This document shows, piece by piece, positions 38,339-48,426 of a stretch of DNA of 64,000 nucleotides. The stretch covers positions 5,766,001 to 5,830,000 of the forward strand of contig NZ_CP133774.1 in NCBI RefSeq assembly GCF_034344865.1, in the 5' to 3' direction. The notes beneath the pieces were generated by a model. It did not search any database and was not told where the DNA came from. It saw only the letters and a list, made by a program, of their open reading frames with translations. The position numbers and the translations under genes are program-made. The stretch's first letter is position 1. Each line of letters starts with the position of its first letter. This DNA comes from Pseudomonas sp. 10S4. GTDB taxonomy: Bacteria > Pseudomonadota > Gammaproteobacteria > Pseudomonadales > Pseudomonadaceae.

Positions 38339-40684
38339 TTACTGTGCAGCCACCTTCCCTGAGTTTTCATCCGACTCGCGAATCGTCTGCACCTGATACT
38401 GCGGATCAGACTTGATCTGCTGTTCGGTAAACGGCAACACGCTCAGCTGTTTCTTCGAGAACGCCAGCGTCTGGTCCCGTGAATATTTCGAAGCCGGATC
38501 ACTGGACAACGAGAACGCCAGCAAACCCTGAGCATGTGGGCCTTTTTCATCGAAGGTAACGACTTGCAGGTAACTGGTGCCACTGACCACTTCGAGTTTG
38601 CCGTCGGTTCTCGGCACGCTTTGAATGGCGTTATAAACGCCCAGCGTGCCGGGCCCACCGTGGATCGGTGTCTGCTGCCCGCCGCTGCTGACCACTTGAA
38701 TATCGCCCCAGCGGCTGTCGGGCTTGAGCCCCATCTTGTTGGTCAGTTCCAACGATGCGAGCATCGCTTCGCGTATGGCTTTGGCCACTTCTGCCCGCTC
38801 GAACGCCAACCCGCGAGGGGTGTGCTGCGCGTCTTTCGGGTCGAAGGCGACGCGCCAGATGTCGGGCGTTTGCTGCAACGCCTCCATGACATTCTGGAAA
38901 TGCACCAGGCCCACGCCGCTGTCCAGATTTGCCCGGCCATCCCACGCCTTCAAACTGGTACATAACGGTGCGAGGATCGCCGCATCGGCGCCCAGGTCGG
39001 CACTGCAGAACTGCAACAGGTCCGGCATGACTTGCGCCGCCTGATACACCTGATCATCCATGACCATTCGCTGCAAATCCGCAGCGGCCACCGGCCCGGC
39101 CTTGGCCAGTGAACCCAGGCGATCCAGCGCGAAGCGCGAGCGCAGCCCCAACGGCTGACTGTCCTGGCTGATCAATGGCGAGAAGCCGGTCAATGGCTGC
39201 GCCGGGTTGGCCAGCCAGGCGGAATCGTTGGAATGCTGCACAAAGTCTTTGCGCAACAGTTGCGGCAATTTGTCTGCCGCATAAATACCCTTTTGCGCGG
39301 CGTTCGGATCGATGTCCCAGGCGCAGGTGCTGTTGGAGCCGTCGAGCACGATCATCTTCAACCCGGCGCGCGGATCGCTGCACTTGGCCAGTTTGTCGGC
39401 ATTGACGTTCGGCACCACCGACAGGTTCATGTAAAGCGTCTGTCCCTGATCGTCCGCCGCCAGAGTGTTGACCCACGGAATGCCCTGAATCTTGTGCACC
39501 GACGCCTGCAAATCCTTGAGGCTGGTAGCGCGGTTCATCGCATACCACTGCTGCAAGACGCGGTCATTATCCAGGTTGGCATCGCGCAGGCTGTAGGCGA
39601 ACTGGTTATCCCAATCGAGCTTGCCGGGCCATTGCACGACTGGGCCAAATACCGAACTGTAGATCACGTGGGACATCGGCTTGATCTGGCCATCCGGCTG
39701 TTTCACGTTCACCGTCAGAGTCTGTTGATCCAGTGGCAGGGACTTGCCGTCCAGCAGGTAACGGGTCGAATCCTTGGGGTCCAGTTGCAGGCGATACAAG
39801 GTGAAATGCTTGGACGAATCGACGGTGTGCGTCCAGGCCAGGTGCTGGTTGAAACCAATGTTGATCATCGGCAGACCGGGCAGCGCAGCGCCCATCACAT
39901 CCAGCTTGCCGGGAATGGTCAGGTGCATCTGGTAAAAGCGCATTCCGCCCACCCAGGGGAAATGCGGGTTGGCCAACAACATGCCGCGACCGTTGAACGA
40001 GCGCTCACTGCCGATCGCCACCGCGTTACTGCCGCGATCCAGTGCAAATCGCTGCTGATGCGTGTCGGCCAGTTGAAATGCCTGCGCAGCGTTCGCCACG
40101 TGAGCGACGGCCGCTGGTGGTGTGGCGCCGGCCAGGGCTTCGGCAAACTGCCCGACGCCGCCTTCGACCAACAAGCGACGCGTGAGCTTCACCAGATCCT
40201 GGGCCGCAATCGGGCGCACCCAGTCACCTTGGCATTGCGCTGGCAAACCCTGGGCCTGACGCTCGGCCAGCGAGCGGTTGTAGCCCGCCACATAACCATC
40301 GATGAGATCGCGTACTTCAGGGGTTTGCGCCTGCCAGAAACCAGCTACGGCCTGCGGTGTGTTCAGCCAGTTGAAAAACAGGTCGCTGGCCAGGTTGGCG
40401 CGCTCTTCAAGCGTGAATTGATCCGGGCCGAAATACCGTGATCGTTCGCCGTTGACGGTGACGATCTCGTTGGCCATCAGGCACAGGTTGTCCTGAGCGT
40501 AGGCGTAGCCGATACCGTAGCCGAGCCCGCGCTCGTTTTCGGCGCGAATGTGCGGCACACCGAAACTGGTGCGGCGAATATCGACGGCCGAAGGTTCTGG
40601 CTGGCTGCGGGCGTTTGCCGCAAGGCTGAGCCCCAGCAACACACCTGCAAGACTTAACCCGGTTAACTGCCTGCTAATAATCAC
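38339..40684 (-). CDS. pvdQ: Acyl-homoserine lactone / pyoverdine acylase PvdQ
   Basis: Periplasmic Ntn-hydrolase that removes the fatty acyl chain from pyoverdine precursors and can cleave long-chain acyl-homoserine lactones. A signal peptide lies at residues 1-25. The alpha chain opens [20 protein letters not shown]. The beta chain starts at the nucleophile Ser219 of [13 protein letters not shown]. Further PvdQ stretches are [30 protein letters not shown] and [15 protein letters not shown]. The start is GTG at 40684, directly behind AGGAGCGCGC. Length is 781 residues (P. aeruginosa 762). A perfect PvdS-type box lies about 125 bases upstream. Confidence 0.92.
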   Translation of the reverse strand: MIISRQLTGLSLAGVLLGLSLAANARSQPEPSAVDIRRTSFGVPHIRAENERGLGYGIGYAYAQDNLCLMANEIVTVNGERSRYFGPDQFTLEERANLASDLFFNWLNTPQAVAGFWQAQTPEVRDLIDGYVAGYNRSLAERQAQGLPAQCQGDWVRPIAAQDLVKLTRRLLVEGGVGQFAEALAGATPPAAVAHVANAAQAFQLADTHQQRFALDRGSNAVAIGSERSFNGRGMLLANPHFPWVGGMRFYQMHLTIPGKLDVMGAALPGLPMINIGFNQHLAWTHTVDSSKHFTLYRLQLDPKDSTRYLLDGKSLPLDQQTLTVNVKQPDGQIKPMSHVIYSSVFGPVVQWPGKLDWDNQFAYSLRDANLDNDRVLQQWYAMNRATSLKDLQASVHKIQGIPWVNTLAADDQGQTLYMNLSVVPNVNADKLAKCSDPRAGLKMIVLDGSNSTCAWDIDPNAAQKGIYAADKLPQLLRKDFVQHSNDSAWLANPAQPLTGFSPLISQDSQPLGLRSRFALDRLGSLAKAGPVAAADLQRMVMDDQVYQAAQVMPDLLQFCSADLGADAAILAPLCTSLKAWDGRANLDSGVGLVHFQNVMEALQQTPDIWRVAFDPKDAQHTPRGLAFERAEVAKAIREAMLASLELTNKMGLKPDSRWGDIQVVSSGGQQTPIHGGPGTLGVYNAIQSVPRTDGKLEVVSGTSYLQVVTFDEKGPHAQGLLAFSLSSDPASKYSRDQTLAFSKKQLSVLPFTEQQIKSDPQYQVQTIRESDENSGKVAAQ

Positions 40685-40808
40685 GCGCGCTCCTGATGCA
40701 TAAGACGACGACCAGGATCGGGACGGTTTGACGCCCACACAGCTACACCGAACCTGGCCTAGGAAAATCACACCCTGCGATCTACACGGAATGTGCCTGG
40801 CCTTAGGA

Positions 40809-40832
40809 ACGAAAAAATCATCAGGAAATTTA
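40809..40832 (-). promoter_or_regulatory. PvdS iron-starvation box upstream of pvdQ
   Basis: On the minus strand the sequence reads TAAAT, 16 bases, CGT, an exact match to the TAAAT-N16-CGT promoter element recognised by the pyoverdine ECF sigma factor PvdS. It points toward pvdQ, about 125 bases before its GTG start. Confidence 0.78.
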
Positions 40833-40992
40833 GGCGCCGTAAACACTCGCCCGATGCCGTATCACATCCCGCCGACATGGCATCGACAAATTTTCTACAT
40901 TACAGCCTTCATGATTTGCTTGGCTCATTCGTCTTAATGATGGAGAGCACCTTCACTTCTTCCTGATCAGGCTCTGATAAGGAGTTTTTTGC

Positions 40993-41397
40993 ATGTACAA
41001 CTCGCATCTGCCAACGGACGGTAGCCGTGCGTCAAAGGGTATTGCCATGAATCCTGGCCCCGGAATGTTCGAACACAGGACTGATCGCCACGCAAACGAA
41101 CGAATCAGAGTGCTGCTCAAGAGCTTTGGCCTGAGAACCAGCCTGATTCGCCTGAAAGTCATCGACGCCTTGCTGAGCGCCGCAGAAAGCGAGCGCAGCC
41201 TGGGCGTGCGCGGCGTACACACACATTTGCTGGACCTGGATATTCCCCTGTCCTTCCTGAGTGTGCGGGAGGTATTGAAGCGCTTGTGCATTGAGGGCGT
41301 GATCACGCTCAATCCGGACAAAAGCTACAGCCTGCATCCGCAGGCCATTGCCATTCTCTGCGGTGAACCCGCCTCGGGTGCGTCGCTTAAGGCTTGA
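40993..41397 (+). CDS. Fur-like DNA-binding-domain protein lacking the metal domain
   Basis: 134 residues. From residue 33 it follows the Fur winged-helix pattern (LLKSFGLRTSLIRLKVIDAL, VHTHLLDLDIPLSFLSVREVLKRLCIEGVI, read as shorter pieces), ending near residue 115. The C-terminal dimerisation and His-rich metal-binding domain of Fur is absent. Such proteins are annotated in Pseudomonas as Fe2+/Zn2+ uptake regulators. TAAGGAG lies nine bases before the ATG. It is divergent from pvdQ, sharing a 308-base gap, which suggests but does not prove a link with iron. Its 3' end overlaps a convergent membrane-protein gene by 11 bases. Confidence 0.72.
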   Translation: MYNSHLPTDGSRASKGIAMNPGPGMFEHRTDRHANERIRVLLKSFGLRTSLIRLKVIDALLSAAESERSLGVRGVHTHLLDLDIPLSFLSVREVLKRLCIEGVITLNPDKSYSLHPQAIAILCGEPASGASLKA

Positions 41398-41575
41398 CCT
41401 TGCGGCGCATCACGCCATTTACCACCACCACGATCACTGCCACGCCAATGGCGATGTACTGAAACAGCTTCTCGCTGATGACCCCTGTATTTTGCAGATA
41501 CGAAAGGCCGAACATGATCCCCAGGACCACCAGGGAGATCAGAATCGAGTATTTCAAACGTTGCGATTGGGTCAT
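41387..41575 (-). CDS. Small two-helix membrane protein, 62 aa
   Basis: Not recognised by name. From MTQSQRLKYSILISLVVLG at 41575 it shows two transmembrane helices (about residues 8-27 and 37-56) and a basic C-terminal end (MRRKVKP). CAGGAACC precedes the ATG. It overlaps the convergent Fur-like gene by 11 bases at the stop. Similar small membrane proteins are common in Pseudomonas; function unknown. Confidence 0.7.
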   Translation of the reverse strand: MTQSQRLKYSILISLVVLGIMFGLSYLQNTGVISEKLFQYIAIGVAVIVVVVNGVMRRKVKP

Positions 41576-41731
41576 TGCGGGTTCCTGAACCTTGAAATGT
41601 ATCCGGTTTGTATCCGCTTGCATGCCAAGCGCCTACCTTTGTACGGGGATGAACGGCAGCAAACGAAGTCTCATGTTACAGACGATGAAGTGTTTTGGCT
41701 TCATCGCGGCGATAACCATGAGGATTTTGAA

Positions 41732-41869
41732 ATGCTCCGTCGAATCACACTGCTGATTCCCCTGATCGCTCTACTTTCCCTGAGCGGCTGTATCATTTTC
41801 CCCCACGGAGGCTGGCACGGTGACCGCCATTATGATCGTGGCGGACCGGGTTATTACGAACATCGGTAG
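41732..41869 (+). CDS. Small lipoprotein, 45 aa
   Basis: Starts MLRRITLLIPLIALLSLSGC with a lipobox LSGC (Cys20), leaving a 25-residue tail rich in Gly, His, Arg and Tyr (FPHGGWHGDRHYDRGGPGYY). The composition suggests metal or surface binding, but no function is known. GAGG lies about eight bases before the ATG. A terminator follows. Confidence 0.72.
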   Translation: MLRRITLLIPLIALLSLSGCIIFPHGGWHGDRHYDRGGPGYYEHR

Positions 41870-41924
41870 TCCATTCCCTTGAACAACGTGTAAGACAAAA
41901 TAGCTTTTTTAATCAGCCCTGAAC

Positions 41925-41952
41925 AAATGCCCGCCCTGTTGCGGGCATTTTT
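41925..41952 (+). terminator. Rho-independent terminator
   Basis: AAATGCCCGC-CCTGTT-GCGGGCATTT with further T residues, about 55 bases after the small lipoprotein gene. Confidence 0.85.
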
Positions 41953-42096
41953 CTTACAGCCGATTTTTCGTGTTTTTGGGTCCTTGACGCCTTCTACTCT
42001 TAACGCAACCCGAGCACGTGCAATACATGGCAATCCATTGAAACCCCACGCATCCATCGGACACTGGAGCACCCAAGCGATCCCCCGGCCAATCGT

Positions 42097-43023
42097 TCAG
42101 CGGCCTGATTCGCTGCGGTAAAAGTGCTGGCCCGGTTGTGCACAGAGTTCAACCAGCCAATCGACAAATACCCGCACCCGCCGGGACAACTGGCGGTGTG
42201 GCGGGTACAGCGCCGTAAGCGGCATGGCCGGCGGCGGTGCGTCGCTGAGCACTTGGCACAGACGCCCTTCCTTCAGTTGCCGGGCAACGTGATAGTACGG
42301 GGCCTGGACCAAACCATACCCGGCCTCACACGCGGCCATGTAACCGTCAGCGCTGTTGACCGAAACCTGCTTGGGCAAATCGAGTTGCTGCAACTGTCCC
42401 TCGACCACAAACTCCAGCCCGAAGCGCGCGCCGGTGGTAGCAGAGAAATACTCCACCATCTGATGGCCCGGCAAATCGGCCAGGCACTGGGGTGTGCCGT
42501 GACGTTGCAAGTACTCGGGGCTGGCGCAGGTCACCTGATCCAGCATCACCAGCGGCCGCGCCACCAGCGAGTCATCCATGGGCGAACCACCCCGCAGCAC
42601 GCAGTCCACACCTTCGCGAATCAGGTCTACCGTGCGGTCATTCAAACCGATTTCCAGTTCGATCAACGGGTACCTGGCAGTGAACTGCGGCAATGCAGGG
42701 ATCACGATCAACCGCCCTATCCCCGCCGGCATATCCACTCGCAGCAAACCCTTGGGGTTGTGCCGGGCAGCGGAAAATACCGCTTCGGCTTCCTCAAGAT
42801 CCGCCAGCAAACGCACGCACCGTGGGTAATACGCCGCGCCGTCGAGCGTCAGGCTGATCTGCCGGGTGGTTCGCTGCAGCAGTTGCACACCCAGATGGGC
42901 TTCAAGCTGCTTGATCAGAATGGTCACCGAGGCACGGGGCATTTGTAGGCTGTCGGCAGCCTTGGCGAAACCGCCCAGTTCGACGATCCGGGTAAACACG
43001 CGCATGGCGTTGAGACGGTCCAT
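42097..43023 (-). CDS. LysR family transcriptional regulator
   Basis: 308 residues with the winged helix at 1-60 (MDRLNAMRVFTRIVELGGFA, PRASVTILIKQLEAHLGVQL) and a CrgA-type effector domain (GLLRVDMPAGIGRLIVIPAL, DCVLRGGSPMDDSLVARPL). It is divergent from an aldo/keto reductase 120 bases away, a common arrangement in which the regulator controls the oxidoreductase. Effector unknown. Confidence 0.88.
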   Translation of the reverse strand: MDRLNAMRVFTRIVELGGFAKAADSLQMPRASVTILIKQLEAHLGVQLLQRTTRQISLTLDGAAYYPRCVRLLADLEEAEAVFSAARHNPKGLLRVDMPAGIGRLIVIPALPQFTARYPLIELEIGLNDRTVDLIREGVDCVLRGGSPMDDSLVARPLVMLDQVTCASPEYLQRHGTPQCLADLPGHQMVEYFSATTGARFGLEFVVEGQLQQLDLPKQVSVNSADGYMAACEAGYGLVQAPYYHVARQLKEGRLCQVLSDAPPPAMPLTALYPPHRQLSRRVRVFVDWLVELCAQPGQHFYRSESGR

Positions 43024-43142
43024 GGTTCGGGCTCAGTGGGTAATTATTTAGAAATAACGAATAGTGATAGCAGTTTTAGCCGGTTTATCTGGTTTCTGTC
43101 GAGGTGAACAATGGTGGCTCACATTTTCAAGGAGCTGATCTC

Positions 43143-44138
43143 ATGCAAACACGTCAACTGGGCAAGAACGGACCGCAAGTGAGCGCCATCGGATTGGGCT
43201 GCATGGGCATGACCGATTTCTACACCACCGGCACCGACACCCGTGAAGCCACCGCCACCCTGCACCGGGCGCTGGAGCTCGGCATTAACCTGCTCGACAC
43301 CGCTGACATGTACGGCCCGCATACCAATGAAGAACTGATCGGCAAAGCCATCGTCGGCAAGCGCGACCAAGTGTTCCTCGCCAGCAAGTTCGGCATCGTT
43401 CGCGACCCGGCCAACCCCTCAGCACGGGGTGTCGACGGTCGGCCGGAATACATTCGCAAGTCCATCGACGGCACCCTCAAGCGCCTCGGCGTGGATACCC
43501 TGGATTTGTACTATCAGCACCGGATCGACCCGCAAGTAGCCATCGAAGAAACCGTCGGCGCGATGGCCGAGCTGATCAAGGCCGGCAAGGTCCGCTACCT
43601 GGGTTTGAGCGAAGCATCGGCCGCCACGCTTGAACGGGCGCACAAGGTGCATCCGATCAGTGCACTGCAAAGTGAATACTCGCTGTGGAGCCGCGATCAG
43701 GAAGACAACGGTTGCCTGGCCGCGTGTCAGCGCCTGGGCATCGCTTTTGTCCCGTACAGCCCGCTGGGCCGTGGCTTTCTGACCGGTGCGTTGAAAAGTC
43801 CGGACGACTTTGCAGCTGACGACTACCGCCGCTTCAGTCCGCGTTTTCAAGGGGAGAACTTCGGGAAAAACCTGCAACTGGTGCAGCAAGTCGAGGCGCT
43901 GGCCGCCGACAAAGGCGTGACTGCCGGGCAACTGGCGTTGGCCTGGGTCCTGGCGCAAGGCGATTACTTGATCCCGATTCCCGGGACCAAGCAACGTAAA
44001 TACCTGGAGGAAAATGTCGCAGCGCTGGAGGTGAAACTGAGTGCTGGCGAGTTGCAGGCGCTGGAAGCGATATTCCCGGCCAACGCCACCGCGGGCTTGC
44101 GCTACCCGGAAGCGGTGATGCAAATGCTCGACCGCTGA
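43143..44138 (+). CDS. Aldo/keto reductase
   Basis: 331-residue NADPH-dependent TIM-barrel reductase close to the YakC/AKR13 group. Tetrad residues: Asp52 and Tyr57 ([11 protein letters not shown]), Lys82 ([10 protein letters not shown]) and His126 (LYYQHRIDP). The C-terminal cofactor motif is [16 protein letters not shown]. The start at 43143 follows AAGGAG with nine-base spacing; an earlier ATG at 43104 is less well placed. Divergent from a LysR gene. Substrate unknown; such enzymes reduce aldehydes including methylglyoxal. Confidence 0.9.
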   Translation: MQTRQLGKNGPQVSAIGLGCMGMTDFYTTGTDTREATATLHRALELGINLLDTADMYGPHTNEELIGKAIVGKRDQVFLASKFGIVRDPANPSARGVDGRPEYIRKSIDGTLKRLGVDTLDLYYQHRIDPQVAIEETVGAMAELIKAGKVRYLGLSEASAATLERAHKVHPISALQSEYSLWSRDQEDNGCLAACQRLGIAFVPYSPLGRGFLTGALKSPDDFAADDYRRFSPRFQGENFGKNLQLVQQVEALAADKGVTAGQLALAWVLAQGDYLIPIPGTKQRKYLEENVAALEVKLSAGELQALEAIFPANATAGLRYPEAVMQMLDR

Positions 44139-44183
44139 TCAACCGGTTTCTGGCCCGTTCAACGTATTGAGCGGGTCAGAAGA

Positions 44184-44702
44184 TTACTTGTCCTTCTTCT
44201 TGACCGTCGAGCCGTTGGTTTCGCCGTAGGTCTTGAGGTTCTGCAGCACGTAGATTGCTTTTTTGTACTCAGGGACCAGGTAGTTAGCGTACTTGTTGCC
44301 CTTGAGGTTGTTGGTCTGGATGTTATCCAGTTGAACGGCAAAGTACTCCAGGGCGTTGAACTTCGCATCGGGGTCGGTCGGAACACCGAATTTATCGAAT
44401 TTGGAGCCTGCGTTCAGCAACGTCAGGGCGGTCACATCGCCGATGATGCCCTTCTGCTTCAGGTAGGTGCTCATGTTGCTTAACTGCTTGACCGAGATGT
44501 TTTCCGGATCGAAGCCCTTGACCTGCTTGAACAATGATTGAGCATCCATTTTCGCCCGGTCGAGCACCAGCGGATTGGTGCCCACCATGGATAGGATCTC
44601 TCGCACCTTGGCACTTTGGGTTACTGGTTTGGCATTGGGCGAACCCTGGCGAAGCAGCACTCCCGGTTTGGCAGTCCAGTTGCCGACCAGACCGATAGTC
44701 AT
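44184..44702 (-). CDS. Unrecognised soluble protein, 172 aa
   Basis: I do not recognise this gene. From MTIGLVGNWTAKPGVLLRQG (44702; AGGAG upstream) it reads as a soluble, mostly helical protein with no signal peptide, membrane segment or cysteine. It is rich in Lys and Asn (AKMDAQSLFKQVKGFDPENI, NNLKGNKYANYLVPEYKKAI) and has a basic end (STVKKKDK). Its composition is more AT-rich than its neighbours, and a 402-base AT-rich gap lies upstream. It may be a recent acquisition. It is convergent with the aldo/keto reductase. Confidence 0.65.
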   Translation of the reverse strand: MTIGLVGNWTAKPGVLLRQGSPNAKPVTQSAKVREILSMVGTNPLVLDRAKMDAQSLFKQVKGFDPENISVKQLSNMSTYLKQKGIIGDVTALTLLNAGSKFDKFGVPTDPDAKFNALEYFAVQLDNIQTNNLKGNKYANYLVPEYKKAIYVLQNLKTYGETNGSTVKKKDK

Positions 44703-45104
44703 GACCGTGCTCCTGACAGCGCGACGATATTCCAATGTCCGTGCGACATAAAAAATCCTTGTTTAAGCGAGATGAATGCGCGGAAGTATCGGCGCGATGA
44801 GAATGCCTACCTACAAGTATTTCGCCTTTTTACAATTTTTGTACATTTACGATACAAATCACTGAAGCCCCTGTTTCATTGGCCTACACGATATTTTTCA
44901 TTTTGGTATAGCCGAGGCATCGCTGTCATATCCATCTGATCCTGCTTATTTGTACCAAGACCGTTACTCACCATCCGTCCTCCTAACACCTTTCTTGTAC
45001 GTCCGTACCTAAAGCTCACCCCAAGCGGGCCGATAAAGCTTCGAAGCCCGCCATTTTCGAAATCCGAATCCCAACAATAAAAACGCAGCACAAGGACCGG
45101 TCCC
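44703..45104. other. AT-rich divergent gap before the chemoreceptor
   Basis: No gene is supported in these 402 bases. They contain clearly AT-rich stretches (44815-44870, 44890-44915), likely promoters for the unknown protein and the chemoreceptor, and the inverted repeat GTACG-TC-CGTAC (44997-45008). The longer GTACGTCCGTACC at this site recurs upstream of glgA. Confidence 0.5.
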
Positions 45105-47096
45105 ATGCCCGCATTCCGTACCATTCAGGCTCGCTACACGCTGTTTCTGGTCCTGTTCATCCTGCTGCTTTCGGTACTCACGGTGGTGGGTATCAGCCAG
45201 TTGGTCGCGCCGAAACTGCGCCATACCGAAGAACAGGTCGCCCTCAACCGCATTGCCGAAGTTGCCGAGCAAATCCAGGGCGAACTGAACAAGGTGCAAG
45301 CCCAGCAACGCAGCATCACCCAGACCATACCCCTGCTCGACAGCGCCGCCATTGATACGGTGCTGCCCGGTTTGGTGGACCAGTACGGCGAGCTGAAAGT
45401 GTTTGGTGGCGGGATCTGGCCTTTGCCCGGCCAACGTGAAGCGGGACGCAACAAGTTCAGCACCTTCTGGCACCGTGACAGCTCCGGCAAACTGGCCGTC
45501 AACACCTTCTGGAACAGCGACGCCGCGCCCAACTACTACGACCAGAGCTGGTACAAGGGCGGCATGCAAACCCCGCGCGGTCAGTGCGCGTGGGCTGCCG
45601 CCTATAAGGATGACGCCAGTGCCGAGCCGCGCACCAACTGCGCGATGGCCATTCAGAAAAATGGCGTGGCCTACGGTGTGTCGACCATCGACGTGACCCT
45701 GGGCTTCTTCAACGATCTGATCGCACGCAAGGAAAAAGACCTCGGTGCCGAAATGCTGATCGTCGAAGCCGACGGCAAAATCATCAGCAACAGCTCACGC
45801 ATCAGCGGGCCGGTCGTGCTGAAGAACATCAGCGAACTGGCCGGCAACTCGCCGTTCGCCAGCCAGGTCAAGGCGGGCCTGCAAAACCGTGACCAGGCGC
45901 AGCGGGTCGAATTCGACAACAACGGCGAAGCCAGCACCTTCTTCATGCGCCCGATCGAAGGCACGCCGTGGTTCCTCGCGACTGCCCTGCCGACCAAGCT
46001 GATCACCGCTCAACGTGACGATGTATTGAACACCTTGAGCCTGTTGCAGATTCCGATGGTGATTCTGTTGGTTCTGCTGCAGATCTACGCGATTCGCCAA
46101 CTGATTCATCGCATGAAAATCCTCAAGGCCAACATCGATGCACTGTCTGCCGGCGATGCCGACCTGACAAAGCGCATCACCATCCGTGCCGAGGATGAAC
46201 TGGGCGCCATCGGCCACTCGGTCAACGCCTTCATCATCTACTTGCAGAACATGATTGGCGAAGTCACCCAAGCCACCGGCGCCATGGCTTCGGGTCTGGA
46301 CAACCTGCAACGCACTTCCGCGCACACCAGTCAGATTCTGGTGCGTCACGCCTCGGAAACCGATCAGACCGTTACTGCCATCACCGAAATGAGCTCCACC
46401 GCCGACAGTGTTGCGCAGAACGCTGCTGAAACTGCTGCTTTCACCCAGCGCGCCAGCGAACACGCGGATCGCTCGCGGGTTGTGGTCGGCGAAGCTTCCA
46501 GCAGTGTCGTGGCGCTGATTGATGAAGTGGCCAGCGCCACCCACAAAGTTGAAAACATGCAGCAGGACGCACAACGGATTACCGAGATTCTCGGGGTGAT
46601 CGGCGCGATTGCCGGGCAAACCAACCTGTTGGCGCTCAACGCGGCAATTGAAGCGGCACGCGCCGGTGAACAGGGCCGGGGCTTTGCGGTGGTGGCCGAT
46701 GAAGTCCGCGCCCTCGCCGCCCGGACCCAGGCCAGCACCTCGGAAATCAACGAAATGCTCAAACGCCTGACCCAAGGCGTGAGCTCTTCGGTGGCGGCCA
46801 TGGAAAACACCCAGGCCAGCTGCCAATCCGCTGCGGATGCCACAGCGCGGGTCAACTCCGGCCTGGATGAAATGGCCGGCTCCGTCAGCCATATCAACAG
46901 CCTGAGCACCCAGATTGCGACCGCCGCCGAGCAGCAAAGCGCCGTGACCGAAGAGATCAACCGCAGCATGGTACAGATCCGCCATATGGTTGATGAGTTG
47001 GTTAAAAGCGGTCATGCCAGTGAACTCAACACTCAGCAGTTGCTGGAAGCGAATAGCCGGGTGAGCGCGATCATGGGGCGGTTCAAGGTTCGTTAA
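45105..47096 (+). CDS. Methyl-accepting chemotaxis protein with Cache-type sensor
   Basis: Inner-membrane chemoreceptor of 663 residues: TM1 near 10-32, a large periplasmic double-Cache-like sensor (about 35-305; [11 protein letters not shown] and [20 protein letters not shown] are typical), TM2 near 308-332, HAMP near 333-385 and a cytoplasmic signalling hairpin with the tip [20 protein letters not shown] followed by [20 protein letters not shown]. There is no C-terminal CheR-tethering pentapeptide. Dual-Cache receptors of this type often bind amino acids or amines; the ligand is not predictable here. Single-gene unit followed by a REP element. Confidence 0.91.
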   Translation: MPAFRTIQARYTLFLVLFILLLSVLTVVGISQLVAPKLRHTEEQVALNRIAEVAEQIQGELNKVQAQQRSITQTIPLLDSAAIDTVLPGLVDQYGELKVFGGGIWPLPGQREAGRNKFSTFWHRDSSGKLAVNTFWNSDAAPNYYDQSWYKGGMQTPRGQCAWAAAYKDDASAEPRTNCAMAIQKNGVAYGVSTIDVTLGFFNDLIARKEKDLGAEMLIVEADGKIISNSSRISGPVVLKNISELAGNSPFASQVKAGLQNRDQAQRVEFDNNGEASTFFMRPIEGTPWFLATALPTKLITAQRDDVLNTLSLLQIPMVILLVLLQIYAIRQLIHRMKILKANIDALSAGDADLTKRITIRAEDELGAIGHSVNAFIIYLQNMIGEVTQATGAMASGLDNLQRTSAHTSQILVRHASETDQTVTAITEMSSTADSVAQNAAETAAFTQRASEHADRSRVVVGEASSSVVALIDEVASATHKVENMQQDAQRITEILGVIGAIAGQTNLLALNAAIEAARAGEQGRGFAVVADEVRALAARTQASTSEINEMLKRLTQGVSSSVAAMENTQASCQSAADATARVNSGLDEMAGSVSHINSLSTQIATAAEQQSAVTEEINRSMVQIRHMVDELVKSGHASELNTQQLLEANSRVSAIMGRFKVR

Positions 47097-47121
47097 CCCT
47101 TTAGCTGACTGACGAAGCTCC

Positions 47122-47238
47122 CTGTGGCGAGGGAGCTTGCTCCCGCTGGGCTGCGAAGCGGCCCCTCTTCAGACAGATCCTGCACTCAGATCTTGCGACG
47201 GCTGCGCCGCCGAACGGGAGCAAGCTCCCTCGCCACAG
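47122..47238. repeat. REP-like element, CTGTGGCGAGGGAGC family
   Basis: CTGTGGCGAGGGAGCTTGCT and AGCAAGCTCCCTCGCCACAG arms, with GGGCTGCGAAGCGGCCC and GGCTGCGCCGCC inside. Confidence 0.85.
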
Positions 47239-47354
47239 AAAGCCTCGTACATCACACCATCCTGCATTACTTCGAAACACTCTCGCCCCTCTTTGTTGGT
47301 TAAAGTAGTCAAAATGCCTCTTTTTTGGACCGCCCTCCGAGTCGAGATCCTCCC

Positions 47355-47801
47355 ATGCGAACCCATCTGCGTCTGATCGCCCTGAGCGCCCTGTTTATCT
47401 CCTCCCTGGCCCAGGCCGCCGATCTGATCCCCATCGAAGTGCACCGTGATGCCAATTGTAGTTGCTGCAAAAAATGGATCAGCCACCTCGAAGCCAACGG
47501 CTTCAAGGTCGAGGATCACGTCGAAGCAAACATGAGCGAGTTCAAGCAGCAGCACGGCGTGCCGCCACGCCTGGCGTCCTGCCACACGGCGCTGATCAAC
47601 GGCAAGTTCGTCGAGGGTCATGTGCCGGCCGAGCAAGTGCTGGCCCTGAGCAAGCGTGACGATCTGCTGGGTGTGGCGGCTCCCGGCATGCCGATGGGCT
47701 CGCCCGGTATGGAAATGGATGGCATGAGCGACGCCTATCAAGTCATCGGCCTGACCAAGACCGGCACCGACGTGGTGGTGGCGGACTACCCCGCCCATTG
47801 A
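47355..47801 (+). CDS. DUF411 family periplasmic copper-related protein
   Basis: 148 residues with a signal peptide (MRTHLRLIALSALFISSLAQ, cleavage after QAA) and the DUF411 core: RDANCSCCKKW (Cys35, Cys37, Cys38), ASCHTALINGKFVEGHVPAE, and a Met-rich stretch GMPMGSPGMEMDGM. The Cys and Met clusters fit copper binding, as suggested for this family. The start at 47355 was chosen for the signal peptide. The stop overlaps the ATG of a small membrane protein (TGATG), so the two are coupled. Confidence 0.85.
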   Translation: MRTHLRLIALSALFISSLAQAADLIPIEVHRDANCSCCKKWISHLEANGFKVEDHVEANMSEFKQQHGVPPRLASCHTALINGKFVEGHVPAEQVLALSKRDDLLGVAAPGMPMGSPGMEMDGMSDAYQVIGLTKTGTDVVVADYPAH

Positions 47802-48233
47802 TGTTCGGCGCGTACATCGGGCTTTTTTGCGGCGTTCGGTGCGGCGACGCTGCTGCCGTTGCAGTCCGAAGCGGTGCTGGTGGGGTTGTTAATCAGCGAT
47901 CGTTACTGGATCTGGGCACTGTTGGCGGTCGCGACCCTGGGCAATGTCCTCGGCTCATTGCTGAACTGGTGGCTGGGACGTGGCATCGAGCGCTTTCGCG
48001 AGCGGCGCTGGTTTCCGGTCAGCCCCCGGCATCTTGAAACGGCCCGAAAGCATTATCAGCGCTACGGTCATTGGTCGTTGCTGCTCAGTTGGGTGCCTGT
48101 GATCGGTGATCCGCTAACCCTGGTGGCTGGCGTCATGCGTGAGCCCCTGGGGCGATTCCTGCTGATCGTGAGCCTCGCCAAAGGCGCCCGTTATGCGGTG
48201 CTGGCCCTGATAACACTCGGCTGGATGGGTTAA
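47801..48233 (+). CDS. YqaA/DedA-like small membrane protein (one frameshift)
   Basis: Inner-membrane protein of the YqaA/SNARE-associated (DedA-like) group: FGAATLLPLQSEAVLVGLLI, LGNVLGSLLNWWLGRGIERF and WSLLLSWVPVIGDPLTLVAG are typical, and related proteins move lipids across membranes. The ATG overlaps the DUF411 stop. The frame breaks in the T6 run 47823-47828 (MFGAYIGLF then AAFGAATLLP). Removing one T gives 143 residues, the usual size. The break is probably an error. Confidence 0.82.
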
Positions 48234-48236
48234 AAA

Positions 48237-48327
48237 CTGTGGGAGCGAGCTTGCTCGCGAAAGCTGTGTATCAGCCAACATTTATTTTGAAGCTGCCGGC
48301 CTCTTCGCGAGCAAGCCCGCTCCCACA
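48237..48327. repeat. REP pair, GTGGGAGCG family
   Basis: CTGTGGGAGCGAGCTTGCTC and GAGCAAGCCCGCTCCCACA after the YqaA-like gene. Confidence 0.87.
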
Positions 48328-48426
48328 TGGATTGCATTGGCTGACCGGCATTGAGTCATTGCCTGTTATTAATGTCACCCTAATCGTGCCCTTCCAGCAT
48401 CCGCAGATTTCCCACGGAGTTCTTCT

